Shown here piece by piece: positions 1-7,948 of a DNA stretch of 64,000 nucleotides (positions within the stretch are counted from its first letter, which is position 1; each line of letters starts with the position of its first letter). Origin of the DNA: JBDGYW01 sp964580055. Its GTDB lineage: Bacteria > Gemmatimonadota > Gemmatimonadetes > Gemmatimonadales > GWC2-71-9. Under the pieces are notes generated by a model. The model worked only from the letters and a program-made list of their open reading frames with translations, was not told the origin of the DNA and searched no databases. A program made the translations under genes and the position numbers. The stretch lies in contig CAZOJI010000001.1 in the NCBI GenBank assembly GCA_964580055.1, positions 62,001-126,000 on the forward strand. Reading direction: 5' to 3'.

Positions 1-78
1 CAGAGGACCCGGGCAGGCCGTGCCTCTTGCGTCCACCGTCTTCTCGGGGTCGAGAGCTGTGAGTTGTTCGGGACTCAT
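1..78 (-). CDS. tusA: TusA/SirA-family sulfur carrier, 3' end outside window
   Basis: Only the first 26 codons are visible; the gene runs off the left edge. The ATG at 78 follows an AAAGGAA ribosome site. Residues 15-26 read VDARGTACPGPL, the signature of TusA/SirA proteins. In that family the first Cys of CPxP carries a persulfide and passes it to partners in tRNA thiolation, molybdenum-cofactor enzymes or sulfur oxidation. It begins 39 bases after the stop of the DsrE-like gene, so the two are probably co-transcribed as a sulfur-relay pair. The family call rests on the motif and the neighbour. The specific pathway cannot be told from this fragment. Confidence 0.8.
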   Translation of the reverse strand, partial: MSPEQLTALDPEKTVDARGTACPGPL

Positions 79-117
79 TACAGTATTCCTTTCATAGGGG
101 CGGGTTCTGCCGCCACC

Positions 118-480
118 TCAGAACGTCAACACCACATCCGCTTCCTCAGCCCCATTTACGAAGGTCGCGACTCCACCAAACTCCACTCCCTCAATTATGT
201 CTTCCTCTCGGAGCCCCTCGGCATCGAGAAGCGCCGAGCAGGCGATCAACTTTGCGCCACCTTCGCGCACGGCCTTCAAGAGGTTGGGAAGCCTTTCGGG
301 CTCTCCATTGAGTTTGATCTTCTCTGCTCCCCCCTTTTCTACGATGTGGAGTCCGTCCATTGTGAAGAACAGGTTCACGTCCATCTCCATTGCGAGAGCT
401 CCGGATGCCAGCATCAAGGGGGGAAATGCCTTCTTGGGATCGTCCGAACCACAGAAGATCCACATCTTCTTGTTGTTCAC
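118..480 (-). CDS. DsrE/DsrF-like sulfurtransferase subunit
   Basis: 120 residues. I chose the GTG at 480 because GGAGG lies six bases upstream and the protein then begins directly with the usual first beta strand (MWIFCGSDDPKKAF). An upstream in-frame ATG at 570 would add about 30 residues unlike the family. DsrE-like proteins bind and relay persulfide sulfur, often with TusA. Two cysteines are visible, in FCGSDDP near the N-terminus and in LIACSALLD near residue 80; the second sits where the family usually has its active Cys. There is a strong hydrophobic run LMLASGALAMEMDVNLFFT. It lies just upstream of the TusA-like gene. Cytoplasmic or membrane-associated location is unclear. Confidence 0.8.
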   Translation of the reverse strand: MNNKKMWIFCGSDDPKKAFPPLMLASGALAMEMDVNLFFTMDGLHIVEKGGAEKIKLNGEPERLPNLLKAVREGGAKLIACSALLDAEGLREEDIIEGVEFGGVATFVNGAEEADVVLTF

Positions 481-603
481 ACTCGTCCTCCAGTCGTCGT
501 TCACTAAGCCCCTGGCTAATCTTCGGGCTTCAACTTTCGGCCAACATTCCGCCGAAATGGTGGACCACATTCTTCATCGAGACAGTTTCCGCTTCGCCGT
601 TCC

Positions 604-628
604 GGCGGGGGAATTGGATTCCCCCGCC
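604..628. repeat. Perfect 11-bp stem-loop
   Basis: GGCGGGGGAAT and ATTCCCCCGCC form a perfect 11-base-pair inverted repeat with a 3-base loop. It sits between the 65-residue protein gene and the DsrE-like gene, both read leftward. No T-run follows on the minus strand, so it may act as an mRNA-processing or attenuation structure rather than a simple terminator. Confidence 0.6.
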
Positions 629-673
629 TGCCAGGCGTTTTCTCGACTTACTCGTCCGAACGGGCGAGATCGA

Positions 674-871
674 TCAGTGACCGCCGTAGGGGAAGGTGAC
701 GTCATCGCAACGCCAGCATCCTTGGTCCTTGAGGTCGCGACTCCTGTCGGTCCCCTTGTCACACAACCAACCGTTGCCATTCTCGTCCTTGACGAACTCA
801 AGTGGCCGCCCTGAGTAGTCCGGTTCGTAGTAATCGGAATACTCTGGCATGATCTCCTTCCGGAATTTCAT
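674..871 (-). CDS. Small cysteine-containing protein, function unknown
   Basis: 65 residues, ATG at 871 preceded by a very strong GGAGGTGGACC ribosome site. The protein is acidic and aromatic at the N-terminus (YSDYYEPDYSG), followed by NGNGWLCDKG and, near the C-terminus, GCWRCDD. The three cysteines (one single, one CxxC) could bind metal or form a redox pair, but I do not recognise the family. No signal peptide or membrane segment. A sigma-54-type promoter lies directly upstream and the sulfur-relay genes follow downstream on the same strand. A role with them, for instance as a small sulfur or metal carrier, is possible but inferred only from position. Confidence 0.7.
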   Translation of the reverse strand: MKFRKEIMPEYSDYYEPDYSGRPLEFVKDENGNGWLCDKGTDRSRDLKDQGCWRCDDVTFPYGGH

Positions 872-905
872 GGTCCACCTCCTTCGAAATCCCTATCTTC
901 CTATG

Positions 906-922
906 TGGCAGTATGTATGCCA
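906..922 (-). promoter_or_regulatory. Sigma-54 (-24/-12) promoter for the leftward sulfur operon
   Basis: On the minus strand TGGCATACATACTGC has GG and GC ten bases apart, matching the sigma-54 consensus TGGCAC-N5-TTGC except at three positions. The start of transcription would fall near 897, leaving a leader of about 25 bases that holds the GGAGGT site of the gene at 871. A sigma-54 activator gene lies 1.2 kb away. Confidence 0.5.
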
Positions 923-1106
923 GAGATAACCTGGAGGCAGGTAGTGGCGGAAACGGCGCTGTGCCGTCATGCTGACACCGAGTATTGTGTCTGACTCGAT
1001 GCGGGCGCGTGCAATCCTGCGACCAATGCCCCCCGTCCGTCGCAGTTTTGCAATCACCAATCCCTTGAACGGTCTCGTCGGCGGCTATAAGGGTGGTTGT
1101 TGGTCT

Positions 1107-1121
1107 GGTCTCGAGATTGCA
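1107..1121 (+). promoter_or_regulatory. Sigma-54 (-24/-12) promoter candidate for cupin-methyltransferase pair
   Basis: TGGTCTCGAGATTGC followed by A carries the invariant GG and GC with correct spacing and a full TTGCA -12 box; the -24 box is weaker (TGGTC instead of TGGCA). Predicted start near 1133, about 78 bases before the cupin ATG. Confidence 0.4.
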
Positions 1122-1210
1122 TGAGGAAGCAGCAGGAGAACTGGGATTGGCCTGAACACCTGCATAGGTATGGTGGATCTGGCTCCCGGCCAACAGAAGG
1201 GGAGGCAACC

Positions 1211-1522
1211 ATGTCCGAGATAGCTTTGGACACCGGCCAGATGGAGTGGGAGGATACGAGCAGTTACCCTGAGGGTACCAAGATCAAGGTGCTGCGGGAC
1301 GAAGGTCAAGCGCGGTCGATACTATTGAAGCTGCCGCCGGGTTTCCAACTGGATGCTCATTCGCACACTTGCTGCGAACAACACTACGTGCTGGAGGGCA
1401 GTTATGAAGCGGGCGGGCGGGAGTATGGGCCCGGCGCATACCAATGCATTCCGGCACACAGCGATCACGGACCATTTTCTAGCCAGGATGGAGCGTTGGT
1501 CCTGGTGGTTTGGGAGGGCTAG
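1211..1522 (+). CDS. Cupin-domain protein (ChrR-like)
   Basis: 103 residues; ATG at 1211 follows GGGGAGGCAACC. It is a single cupin barrel. The first motif is DAHSHTCCEQHYVLEG, with two His and a Glu positioned as metal ligands; the second is GAYQCIPAHSDHGPF with further His. Similar small cupins bind zinc or iron and act as sensors (ChrR-type) or dioxygenase-like enzymes. It is separated by only 9 bases from the methyltransferase, so they form one transcript, possibly from the sigma-54 site at 1107. The substrate cannot be told. Confidence 0.75.
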   Translation: MSEIALDTGQMEWEDTSSYPEGTKIKVLRDEGQARSILLKLPPGFQLDAHSHTCCEQHYVLEGSYEAGGREYGPGAYQCIPAHSDHGPFSSQDGALVLVVWEG

Positions 1523-1531
1523 GTACTTCTG

Positions 1532-2164
1532 ATGGCTGGCATTGAGACATTTGATCGTGCTACTGGCCGTTACGAAGCATGGTTCTTGAAACACCGCAAT
1601 GTATACCAGGCCGAACTCCGGGCTTTGAGGGAGTTGACGGCGGTTGCAGGTAGCGCCATTGAAATCGGCGTGGGCTCAGGTCGTTTTGCCGCGCCCCTCG
1701 GAATCCCTCTGGGTTTGGATCCTTCCCCTGGTATGCTTGCGATAGCCCGGACCCGTGGCATCGAGACCATTTTGGGAGTGGCTGAAGACCTGCCGTTTTC
1801 AGGCTCTTCGTTCGATCTGGTTCTCATGGTCACGACGGTCTGCTTTCTGGATGACGTGCAGCAAGCCTTTAGGGAAGCTCGTCGGATCCTGAGAAGGGGA
1901 GGGAACATCGTACTTGGATTCGTGGATCGGGCCAGCCCGCTAGGGCAGAGCTACTTCGCGCACCACAATGAAAGCCTGTTCTATCGATCGGCGCGATTCT
2001 ACACGGTGGAGGAGGTTCTTCGGTACTTGGCGGACACCGGTTTCGATGAGCCTCGTTTCCGACAGACCTTGTTCGCACCTCTGATTGACACTCGTCGCCA
2101 GGAGCCGGTGAGCGAAGGACACGGTGAAGGTTCTTTCGTCGTCGTCCGGGCGACCCGGTACTAA
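1532..2164 (+). CDS. Class I SAM-dependent methyltransferase
   Basis: 210 residues with the Methyltransf_11/UbiE-like fold: motif I AIEIGVGSGRF near residues 42-52 binds S-adenosylmethionine, followed by GLDPSPGMLAIA, VAEDLPF and a post-I DLVLMVTTVCFLDD segment. C-terminal residues 130-200 look like the substrate cap. It follows the cupin gene by 9 bases and overlaps the 3' end of the convergent sigma-54 activator by 4 bases. No substrate can be assigned. Pairing with a metal-binding cupin might suggest detoxification or metalloid/thiol methylation, but that is a guess. Confidence 0.85.
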   Translation: MAGIETFDRATGRYEAWFLKHRNVYQAELRALRELTAVAGSAIEIGVGSGRFAAPLGIPLGLDPSPGMLAIARTRGIETILGVAEDLPFSGSSFDLVLMVTTVCFLDDVQQAFREARRILRRGGNIVLGFVDRASPLGQSYFAHHNESLFYRSARFYTVEEVLRYLADTGFDEPRFRQTLFAPLIDTRRQEPVSEGHGEGSFVVVRATRY

Positions 2165-3585
2165 TCCTCCGCACGTTCACTCTCGGCATGCGACGGTGCG
2201 TCGGGCGAGACAAGTCCCAATCTGCGCATTTTCCGGTATAAAGTGGACTTGTGGATGTTCAGTTCTTGGGCGGCGGCCAACCGATTTCCCTCGTGCCTCT
2301 GGAGCGCAGCGCGGACAACTCGCTTCTCGCAGTCTTCGAGGTTCTCGGCAAACACTGAACCCTCATCCGTATCCACCAACCATCCAGGCAAGTGTTCGAC
2401 GTCTATCAGAGGAGTGTTGGTCAGCACGAATCCATGTTCCACGATGTTCTGAAGCTCCCTGATATTCCCCGGATAGTCGTGCGCCATGAGAACTCGCAGC
2501 GCCTGGGGAGTAACACCCTCGACGGGTTTGTCGTGCAGTAGAGCCAGGTGTCTGATGAAATGCTTCACCAAGGGCAGCATGTCTTCGGAGCGTTCCCGAA
2601 GTGATGGAAGATCCAGCTCGATGACGTTGATGCGATAGTACAGATCGCTGCGAAATGTGCCCTCTTGCAACATTGCGGCAAGATCCTGATTGGTCGCGGC
2701 GACCACGCGGACGTCTGTCTCGAGGACCTTTGTACTGCCAAGCGGCTCATATGTCTTTTCCTGCAACACGCGCAGGAGCTTGGCCTGGATCGGCAGAGGG
2801 AGGTTGCCGATTTCGTCGAGGAACAGCGTTCCTTTCTCCGCACGAGCAAAGCGCCCAGGTTTGGCACGGTTCGCCCCGGTGAACGCACCTCTTTCGTAGC
2901 CGAAGAGCTCAGACTCAACCAGGGTATCGGGGAAGCATGCACAGTTGACGGCCACGAAGGGACCGTCTTTGCGCGCACTCAGATCGTGCACCGCACGAGC
3001 GATGAGTTCTTTTCCGGTACCAGTCTCTCCGCGGATCAGAATCGTGCTATCGCTCTCAGACACTACCGGCAGGAGGTGCAGAACCCGGCGCATCTCGGGA
3101 TTCCTGGTGACTATGTCGCCTTTCGAATAGCTCTTCTCAACTTGCTTCTTGAGTGCTTCGATCTGACGCAGATCGCGAAATGTCTCGACTCCCCCTTTGA
3201 GCCGGCCTTGGCTGTCTCGATACAGAGCCGTGGAGACGCTCACAGGAATCTTCCGATCCTCTGAATCCGTTATGTACACTACCAGCCCGGTCACCGGTTT
3301 CCCGGTTTCGAGCGTATTCCTGACGGGGCAAGCGTCAGGACACAGATCGCTCCGCAGTACCTCGTAGCAAAGGCGCCCCAGCACGTCAGCGCGGCGATAG
3401 CCGGTGATGTCTTCGGCCGCGCGGTTGAAGCACGTGATGCGCCAATGCCGATCGACCGTGAGGACCCCATCCGAGATGCTCTGCACCACTGCTTGGAACC
3501 TTTCTGGGGAAGGTTCCGCAAACTCATGACCGACCTCTTGACCGGGGGATCCTGGGGAGGATTGGGAAGGCCGTTTCTCTGCCAT
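2161..3585 (-). CDS. PAS-AAA+-Fis sigma-54-dependent activator
   Basis: 474 residues from the ATG at 3585; a GTG at 3636 could add 17. A PAS domain (about 28-130) carries the pair LCPDACP, a CxxxC motif seen in PAS sensors of sigma-54 activators and suited to redox or metal sensing. The AAA+ core has Walker A GETGTGKE, the sigma-54 contact loop GAFTGA, and FLDEIGN as Walker B. The C-terminal Fis helix-turn-helix is NRLAAAQELNIHKSTLYRKM. There is no receiver domain. It is convergent with the methyltransferase gene, and two -24/-12 elements stand within 2.5 kb, so the local sulfur/cupin genes are its likely targets. Confidence 0.92.
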   Translation of the reverse strand: MAEKRPSQSSPGSPGQEVGHEFAEPSPERFQAVVQSISDGVLTVDRHWRITCFNRAAEDITGYRRADVLGRLCYEVLRSDLCPDACPVRNTLETGKPVTGLVVYITDSEDRKIPVSVSTALYRDSQGRLKGGVETFRDLRQIEALKKQVEKSYSKGDIVTRNPEMRRVLHLLPVVSESDSTILIRGETGTGKELIARAVHDLSARKDGPFVAVNCACFPDTLVESELFGYERGAFTGANRAKPGRFARAEKGTLFLDEIGNLPLPIQAKLLRVLQEKTYEPLGSTKVLETDVRVVAATNQDLAAMLQEGTFRSDLYYRINVIELDLPSLRERSEDMLPLVKHFIRHLALLHDKPVEGVTPQALRVLMAHDYPGNIRELQNIVEHGFVLTNTPLIDVEHLPGWLVDTDEGSVFAENLEDCEKRVVRAALQRHEGNRLAAAQELNIHKSTLYRKMRRLGLVSPDAPSHAESERAED

Positions 3586-4110
3586 CGCGCCTCGCCGCCT
3601 TTCGCCGCACACGTGCGTGGGACAAGCGTTCCTCACTCCCCCATTACCTCACCCCATCCTCAATATGGAAGAACGCGCAGTATATGGTAGCGCAAGTGCA
3701 GCTCTCAGGACCGGATTCGCACCGTTGCGTTGTCTTCCGGGAACTCGCCTCTTCGCGCAGTTATCAGAGCTTCTCGCAGATCGTCGAACCCGACGACCTC
3801 AGTTCGATTTGCTGCTACCGGCGAGAGCAGGAGCCAGTCCTTCCAGAAATACGCCGGTTCTGATGGCATTCTCCCTGAAGAGGCCCCTCGCCGACACGAT
3901 ATTCAGGGGGGCTGCAGGGTGACCCAAACCTTGGCCCCGGTATCAATCACCGTGCTGGACCGCGGATTCCGACAGAGCTTCGATGGTGGCTGCGAAGTGC
4001 GTACGGAGGGAGCGGCCTATGCAGCGCAAGAAATGCTCCGGCAATGGTTTAGCAAATGAGGAGCCGACAACTCCAACTGACTGACATGTTGAATCTAAAC
4101 AACTTTGGCA
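3586..4110. other. Intergenic stretch without recognisable gene
   Basis: No frame here has a convincing family match or ribosome site. The last 30 codons of an open plus-strand frame (ending RTEGAAYAAQEMLRQWFSK at 4059) look protein-like and could be the tail of a lost gene, but I do not recognise it. Confidence 0.4.
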
Positions 4111-5313
4111 TCAGACATCACTCGTCATTATGAACAGGGGATGACTGACGAAGGTCTTGTACTTGGGTCGCAGCCGCTCCTCGTTATAGTACTTGTGTAC
4201 GTCGACAGTCTTCCTTCGGCCGGTCACCATATCGATCGGCACGCTGTCGTAGACGCCATTGCGCACACTGATTAGACGCCCGGCGGTACCTGATTCAACC
4301 AGGTCGAACGCGAGGTTTCCAAATGCCATCGGCACGATGGAGTCGAGTGCGTCGGGGTGACCGCAGCGGACCATGTAGCCCAGTCTCTGGCTGACGATGT
4401 TCACGGTGCGACCGCCGGTATATTTGGGAGAGCGAGCCTTGAGGGCCTCGGCCACCCGGTCACCTATTCCGCCGAGCTTGCGGTGTCCGTACTGGTCCGT
4501 CTCCGCGCCCTCATAACTGATCTCACCGCCTAGCATGGTCGCGCCTTCTGACACCAGGACCACTGCGTAACGGTATGGATTCCTGGCTCTGTCGCGAATC
4601 ATCAGCTCCAGGAGATGGTCGATGTCGAAGGGATGTTCGGGTATGACACAGCGATTTGCGGCGCCTGCCATTGCGGGCAGCAAAGCGGTGTACCCGGAAT
4701 AACGGCCGAAGACTTCGAGCACCAGAAACCGCTGGTGCGATCCGGCTGTGGTCGTGAGGGCATCCGCCAGCTCGATGGTCCTGGTAACCGCAGTGCTGAA
4801 GCCGATGCAGTAGTCGGTTCCTGCAACGTCGTTGTCCATCGTTTTTGGGATCGCCACTACCTTCAAGCCTTCTCTGTGCAGGCGGTCCGCGTAGCTCAGC
4901 GTGTCATCGCCACCGATTGGAATCAGGGTGTCGATTCCGAGGAACTCGAGATTGCGCAGCACCTCCGGCGTGACGTCGTTGATATCGTCCGTGTACTTGT
5001 CAGCCAGGTGCGCTGGAACCTTCTGTCTCGGCAGGTGACTCGGCCTGGTCCTAGAGGTGAATAGCATCGTGCCGCCCTTACGGCCGGTGCGGTTTACGAT
5101 GTCATAGTCGAGCGTCTGGTAGTGCTCGCTGTTGTTGGCTTCAGGATCGCGCACCATATCGACCAAACCCGACCACCCTGAACGAATCCCTATGACCTTG
5201 TAGCCTTCCTGTTTCGCTCGAATGGTCAACGAGCGAATGGCCGGGTTCAGGCCCGGGACGTCGCCGCCGCCTGTTAGAATGCCGATACAACGTTTCGGCT
5301 TTTTCAAGCTCAT
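4111..5313 (-). CDS. pfp: 6-phosphofructokinase, pyrophosphate-dependent type
   Basis: 400 residues; ATG at 5313 follows GAGGAGGAC. It phosphorylates fructose 6-phosphate in glycolysis. The N-terminal GILTGGGDVPGLNPAIR loop is the phosphate-donor site. Two residues decide the donor. PIGGDDTL has Asp where ATP enzymes have Gly (GGDG), and IPKTMDND has Lys in place of the usual GT before the catalytic (I/M)DND. Both are the signature of PPi-dependent enzymes, which work reversibly in glycolysis and gluconeogenesis. The C-terminal LGYMVRCGHPDALDS motif is also typical of this clade. No operon partners: the gene stands alone between non-coding and decayed regions. Donor specificity is inferred from these residues. 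Confidence 0.9.
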   Translation of the reverse strand: MSLKKPKRCIGILTGGGDVPGLNPAIRSLTIRAKQEGYKVIGIRSGWSGLVDMVRDPEANNSEHYQTLDYDIVNRTGRKGGTMLFTSRTRPSHLPRQKVPAHLADKYTDDINDVTPEVLRNLEFLGIDTLIPIGGDDTLSYADRLHREGLKVVAIPKTMDNDVAGTDYCIGFSTAVTRTIELADALTTTAGSHQRFLVLEVFGRYSGYTALLPAMAGAANRCVIPEHPFDIDHLLELMIRDRARNPYRYAVVLVSEGATMLGGEISYEGAETDQYGHRKLGGIGDRVAEALKARSPKYTGGRTVNIVSQRLGYMVRCGHPDALDSIVPMAFGNLAFDLVESGTAGRLISVRNGVYDSVPIDMVTGRRKTVDVHKYYNEERLRPKYKTFVSHPLFIMTSDV

Positions 5314-5437
5314 GTCCTCCTCAGGTTCCGGTAAACACGCGGCCGCGCTTACCGACTACAGGACGTACATCCGCCAACACCCAACGCGCGACCATGATCT
5401 GCGCCTAACTACAACGCTATTCGCCGAGTCCAAGCCG

Positions 5438-5894
5438 TCAACCGCTGGGCCGGTTGCTGTGCCCGAACCTACCCCCTTCGGCGACTTTGAAGCGAATCTC
5501 CAGACGCGCGCCGGAGCGGTCGACACTGCTACCTCTGGACTGGTAGTCCAAAAAATCGAACCCGTCGTGTCTCGGTGACGCTCAGGTAGGGGTCGAGGCC
5601 GGATCGCAGATTGTCCAGCGCACCGCTTGCCGCTTCGAGTGAGAGATAGACAATGATCAGGTGCGTCCACCGGTCGCCGTTCGGCTTCTCGTAATCTGCC
5701 AACACGCCGAACGTCTTTCCCTCCAGCAGTAGGATGTTGCCCTCACCAAAGGTGAAGAACGGTTGCAGGGCGACCGGACCGCGGATGAGGCGTTCCGAGC
5801 CGGTGTTTCGATCGGCGACGGGTAGTAGATCGAGGAGCGGCTGTGGACTCTCATCGGGTATCCGACCGAGCATGTCGTTGGCCAACGCGGCCAC
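5438..5894 (-). pseudogene. DUF6599-like protein, truncated and frameshifted
   Basis: The open part from a GTG at 5894 begins abruptly, with a TAG only 10 codons upstream. It contains GSERLIRGPVALQPFF and LEGKTFGVLADY, resembling the middle of DUF6599 proteins. The frame then ends early at 5529. Moving one base near 5573 gives a convincing continuation, RHDGFDFLDYQ then GARLEIRFK, to a TGA at 5438. So the N-terminal third is missing and there is a single frameshift in a run of T. Function of the family is unknown; members are usually secreted. The frameshift could be a sequencing error, but the missing N-terminus argues for real decay. Confidence 0.6.
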
Positions 5895-6163
5895 GACGGA
5901 GCGTGGCGCGGCCGTGGCGCTCTACATTTCATAAGCGGATAATACCAGTTCGGCGGACCAAGCAACCGCGCGTGTTCCACTCCTCGACGCAACCAACTCG
6001 TCAGAATCGTACTCGAGTACCCAAAGGCTTATGGTAATCCTGTGTGCTGTTGGAAGCACCTAACCCGCGCAGGCAACCCGACGCTCAAAGCCGGGCAGTA
6101 GGTGGTCTACCTTTCGTGGAAAGAGTGCTACCGGTAATGCCGGTAGTCGGCGATGCTCTGTGC

Positions 6164-6517
6164 CTACACCCAGATAGCTTCTCGCTCCAACATGCGCGCG
6201 AACCGCCCGCCCGCAGTTATGAGGCTTTGCCACTCTGCTTGCGTGTAGATGAGGATCTCGGCCGGCACGGGCAGCAGACTCAGATCCCAATGGACGGCGC
6301 GGCGTTCGAATGGAGTATCGGAAGTGCGAACCACTGCTACCAGGTCGAGGTCGCTGCCGACTCCGTTGTCTCCGCGAGCATAGGAGCCGAAGTACCCCAG
6401 TCGAACCAGATTTGGACGGTGCTCCCGCTCCTTTTGTGCCCAGCGGCGCATGGATTCCTCGACGACTGCTCGGCTAGGCCATTTGAGAACTTGCGAATTC
6501 AAGTATCTCACGGGCAT
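6164..6517 (-). CDS. MNT-type nucleotidyltransferase antitoxin
   Basis: 117 residues from the ATG at 6517, with GAGGAGG nine bases upstream inside the HEPN gene. The motif GSYARGDNGVGSDLDLVAV holds the GSxxRG...SDxDL pocket of minimal nucleotidyltransferases; the two Asp bind metal and NTP. In HEPN-MNT modules this protein neutralises the toxin by transferring AMP to it. The reading frame overlaps the HEPN gene by 44 bases, so translation is coupled, with the toxin gene first. A longer frame open to 6604 lacks a better start. Confidence 0.85.
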   Translation of the reverse strand: MPVRYLNSQVLKWPSRAVVEESMRRWAQKEREHRPNLVRLGYFGSYARGDNGVGSDLDLVAVVRTSDTPFERRAVHWDLSLLPVPAEILIYTQAEWQSLITAGGRFARMLEREAIWV

Positions 6518-6857
6518 AACGAATAGCCTCCTCGCTCTGCAACGATCCGTAGTGCTCGAACGGAGCGCCCGCCGGGTGACCGTTGGGATACCTGGTCGGG
6601 ACATAAAAGGCGTCGAGCACCTTGGCTTTGTCGAGCAACGAAGGGTCGTATGTGACAGTCAGTTCCTGGATGAGTCGCGCGACAACGTGACCCCAGACCT
6701 CTTGGCAAGAGTGAAGATGAAGAGCCTTCAGAGCCTTTTCCGCGGCTTGGTGTGCGGCAAAACAAGCCCACTCGTGTCTCTCATCCCGCTTCGACGCCGC
6801 TGCCTGCTCCAGGTCACGTTGCGCCTGCGCCATCCAGTCGTGCGCTCGATTCGACAT
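6474..6857 (-). CDS. HEPN-domain toxin of a HEPN-MNT pair
   Basis: 127 residues; I start at the ATG at 6857, with AAGGGG nine bases upstream. The all-helical HEPN pattern is clear: WMAQAQRDLEQAAAS, then CFAAHQAAEKALKALHLH, then a C-terminal SEEAIRYAREILEFA. The segment RYPNGH fits an R-x4-H motif of HEPN ribonucleases and lies where this subfamily has its catalytic loop. Such proteins cleave RNA when not held by the partner MNT enzyme. It directly precedes and overlaps the MNT gene. It may serve plasmid-like addiction or phage defence; nothing nearby decides which. Confidence 0.85.
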   Translation of the reverse strand: MSNRAHDWMAQAQRDLEQAAASKRDERHEWACFAAHQAAEKALKALHLHSCQEVWGHVVARLIQELTVTYDPSLLDKAKVLDAFYVPTRYPNGHPAGAPFEHYGSLQSEEAIRYAREILEFASSQMA

Positions 6858-6889
6858 GATCTGCACCCCTTGAATCCACAACACTACGA

Positions 6890-7801
6890 TGGTGCGGTCG
6901 GGGGATCAAGGTTGATGCCTGTTTGCTGTGACACTACGCTCGGCGAACTTCGAGCGTCTCGGCGCTTCTCGTAAGGCCTGATGCGGCATCCGATCCTCCC
7001 TAGAAAGCCGCCGAACATGTGAGTCGTGTATACGTCCATCGGTAGAGTGGGCGAGATGTCTTGGAGCGAAATCGCCCCCACATACATCTTTGAGCGCTCG
7101 TACCCTCCCCCGCGGTTCTCCAGGATGGTGCGGATGCGCCCGAGCCGGCCGGCGGTTGCTGTGTTTCAGCGGGGGTGTCCCTGGTGCCAGCGGATTCGTT
7201 GTGATTTCGGAACGCCCGCACAGCGGCCTCGATACGCGTCTCGTAACCGAGTCGGGAATCGTGCTCGTCGAGCTGGAGTACCAGATCGGTATTGGCGAAT
7301 AACGCGCAGCGAGACGCGATCGTGGGAGGCGCCTTCTTGTTGGATAGAGCCAGGGCGGCCAGGGATTGAGTAGTGTCTCTCAGGTTGAAACGGCGAACTT
7401 GCTGGTTCAGAAAGCTCCCGGTGCCGGCGGCACAGGCGGGATTGGACCTGTAGCTCAGGTAGCGGCCGGCTTCGTCGAAACGGATCAGACCTAAGCGCTC
7501 GCCGCCCACCACCAGGATAGACCGGGCGAGTGGGTAGAACCGCCTGGCCGCGGTGATGAAACAGATCTGGTTGCCGTAGCGTCGATCGACTCGAACGCAC
7601 GACGGAGTAGCCGCAATTGCCCCGATCCGCGACAGAATGAACCTCTCAATGACCTCCCCGCGAGGCGGCTTCAATCTCGCCGTGGTGCAGCTCGTAGCAA
7701 GCGCGCAGTACCTCGCCGTCTGCACTTACCTCCACCGCCGAGACGGATACCGCTCCAACGTCCAGACCAAGAATACGGTTTTCCTGTTGACTCTGGATCA
7801 C
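6890..7801 (-). pseudogene. CoA-enzyme activase (BcrA/BadF/HgdC-type ATPase), decayed
   Basis: Fragments in different frames add up to an ATPase of the BadF/BadG/BcrA/BcrD family, which energises 2-hydroxyacyl-CoA dehydratases or benzoyl-CoA reductase. From 7801 one frame reads NRILGLDVGAVSVSAVEV, the first phosphate loop. Around 7670 it must shift to continue with GEVIERFILSRIG, YPLARSILVVGGERLGL and NPACAAGTGSFLNQQ, where CAAGTG holds the Fe-S cysteine. A second conserved part, ASRCALFANTDLVLQ, follows. Beyond about 7200 the frame loses similarity, and a further frame near 7000 shows FGGFLGRIGCRIRPYE, reminiscent of the downstream domain in large activases. At least two frameshifts plus lost sequence make it non-functional as read. 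Confidence 0.65.
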
Positions 7802-7948
7802 GGAGACATTCCGATGCTGACGAGTTCCGACTGGATACTACCGCCACAACCGCCCGAATGCCAAAGACAACACACCAGTTGGAGCTGCGCCATGGCCGTT
7901 CGCCGCTCTCAGCAACCTGTCAGCTGCTCGCCGGCCTCCTTCGCTGTG

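Larger units (their letters stand above)
872..1210. other. Divergent intergenic region with two sigma-54-type promoters
   Basis: This 339-base stretch separates leftward sulfur-relay genes from the rightward cupin-methyltransferase pair. Apart from one -24/-12-like element facing each way I see no gene. A palindrome TGGCA...TGCCA is part of the leftward element. Confidence 0.6.

Noticed and set aside
481..570. 30-residue N-terminal extension of the DsrE-like protein
   Set aside because: The GTG at 480 has an ideal ribosome site and starts at the family's first strand; the extension resembles nothing.
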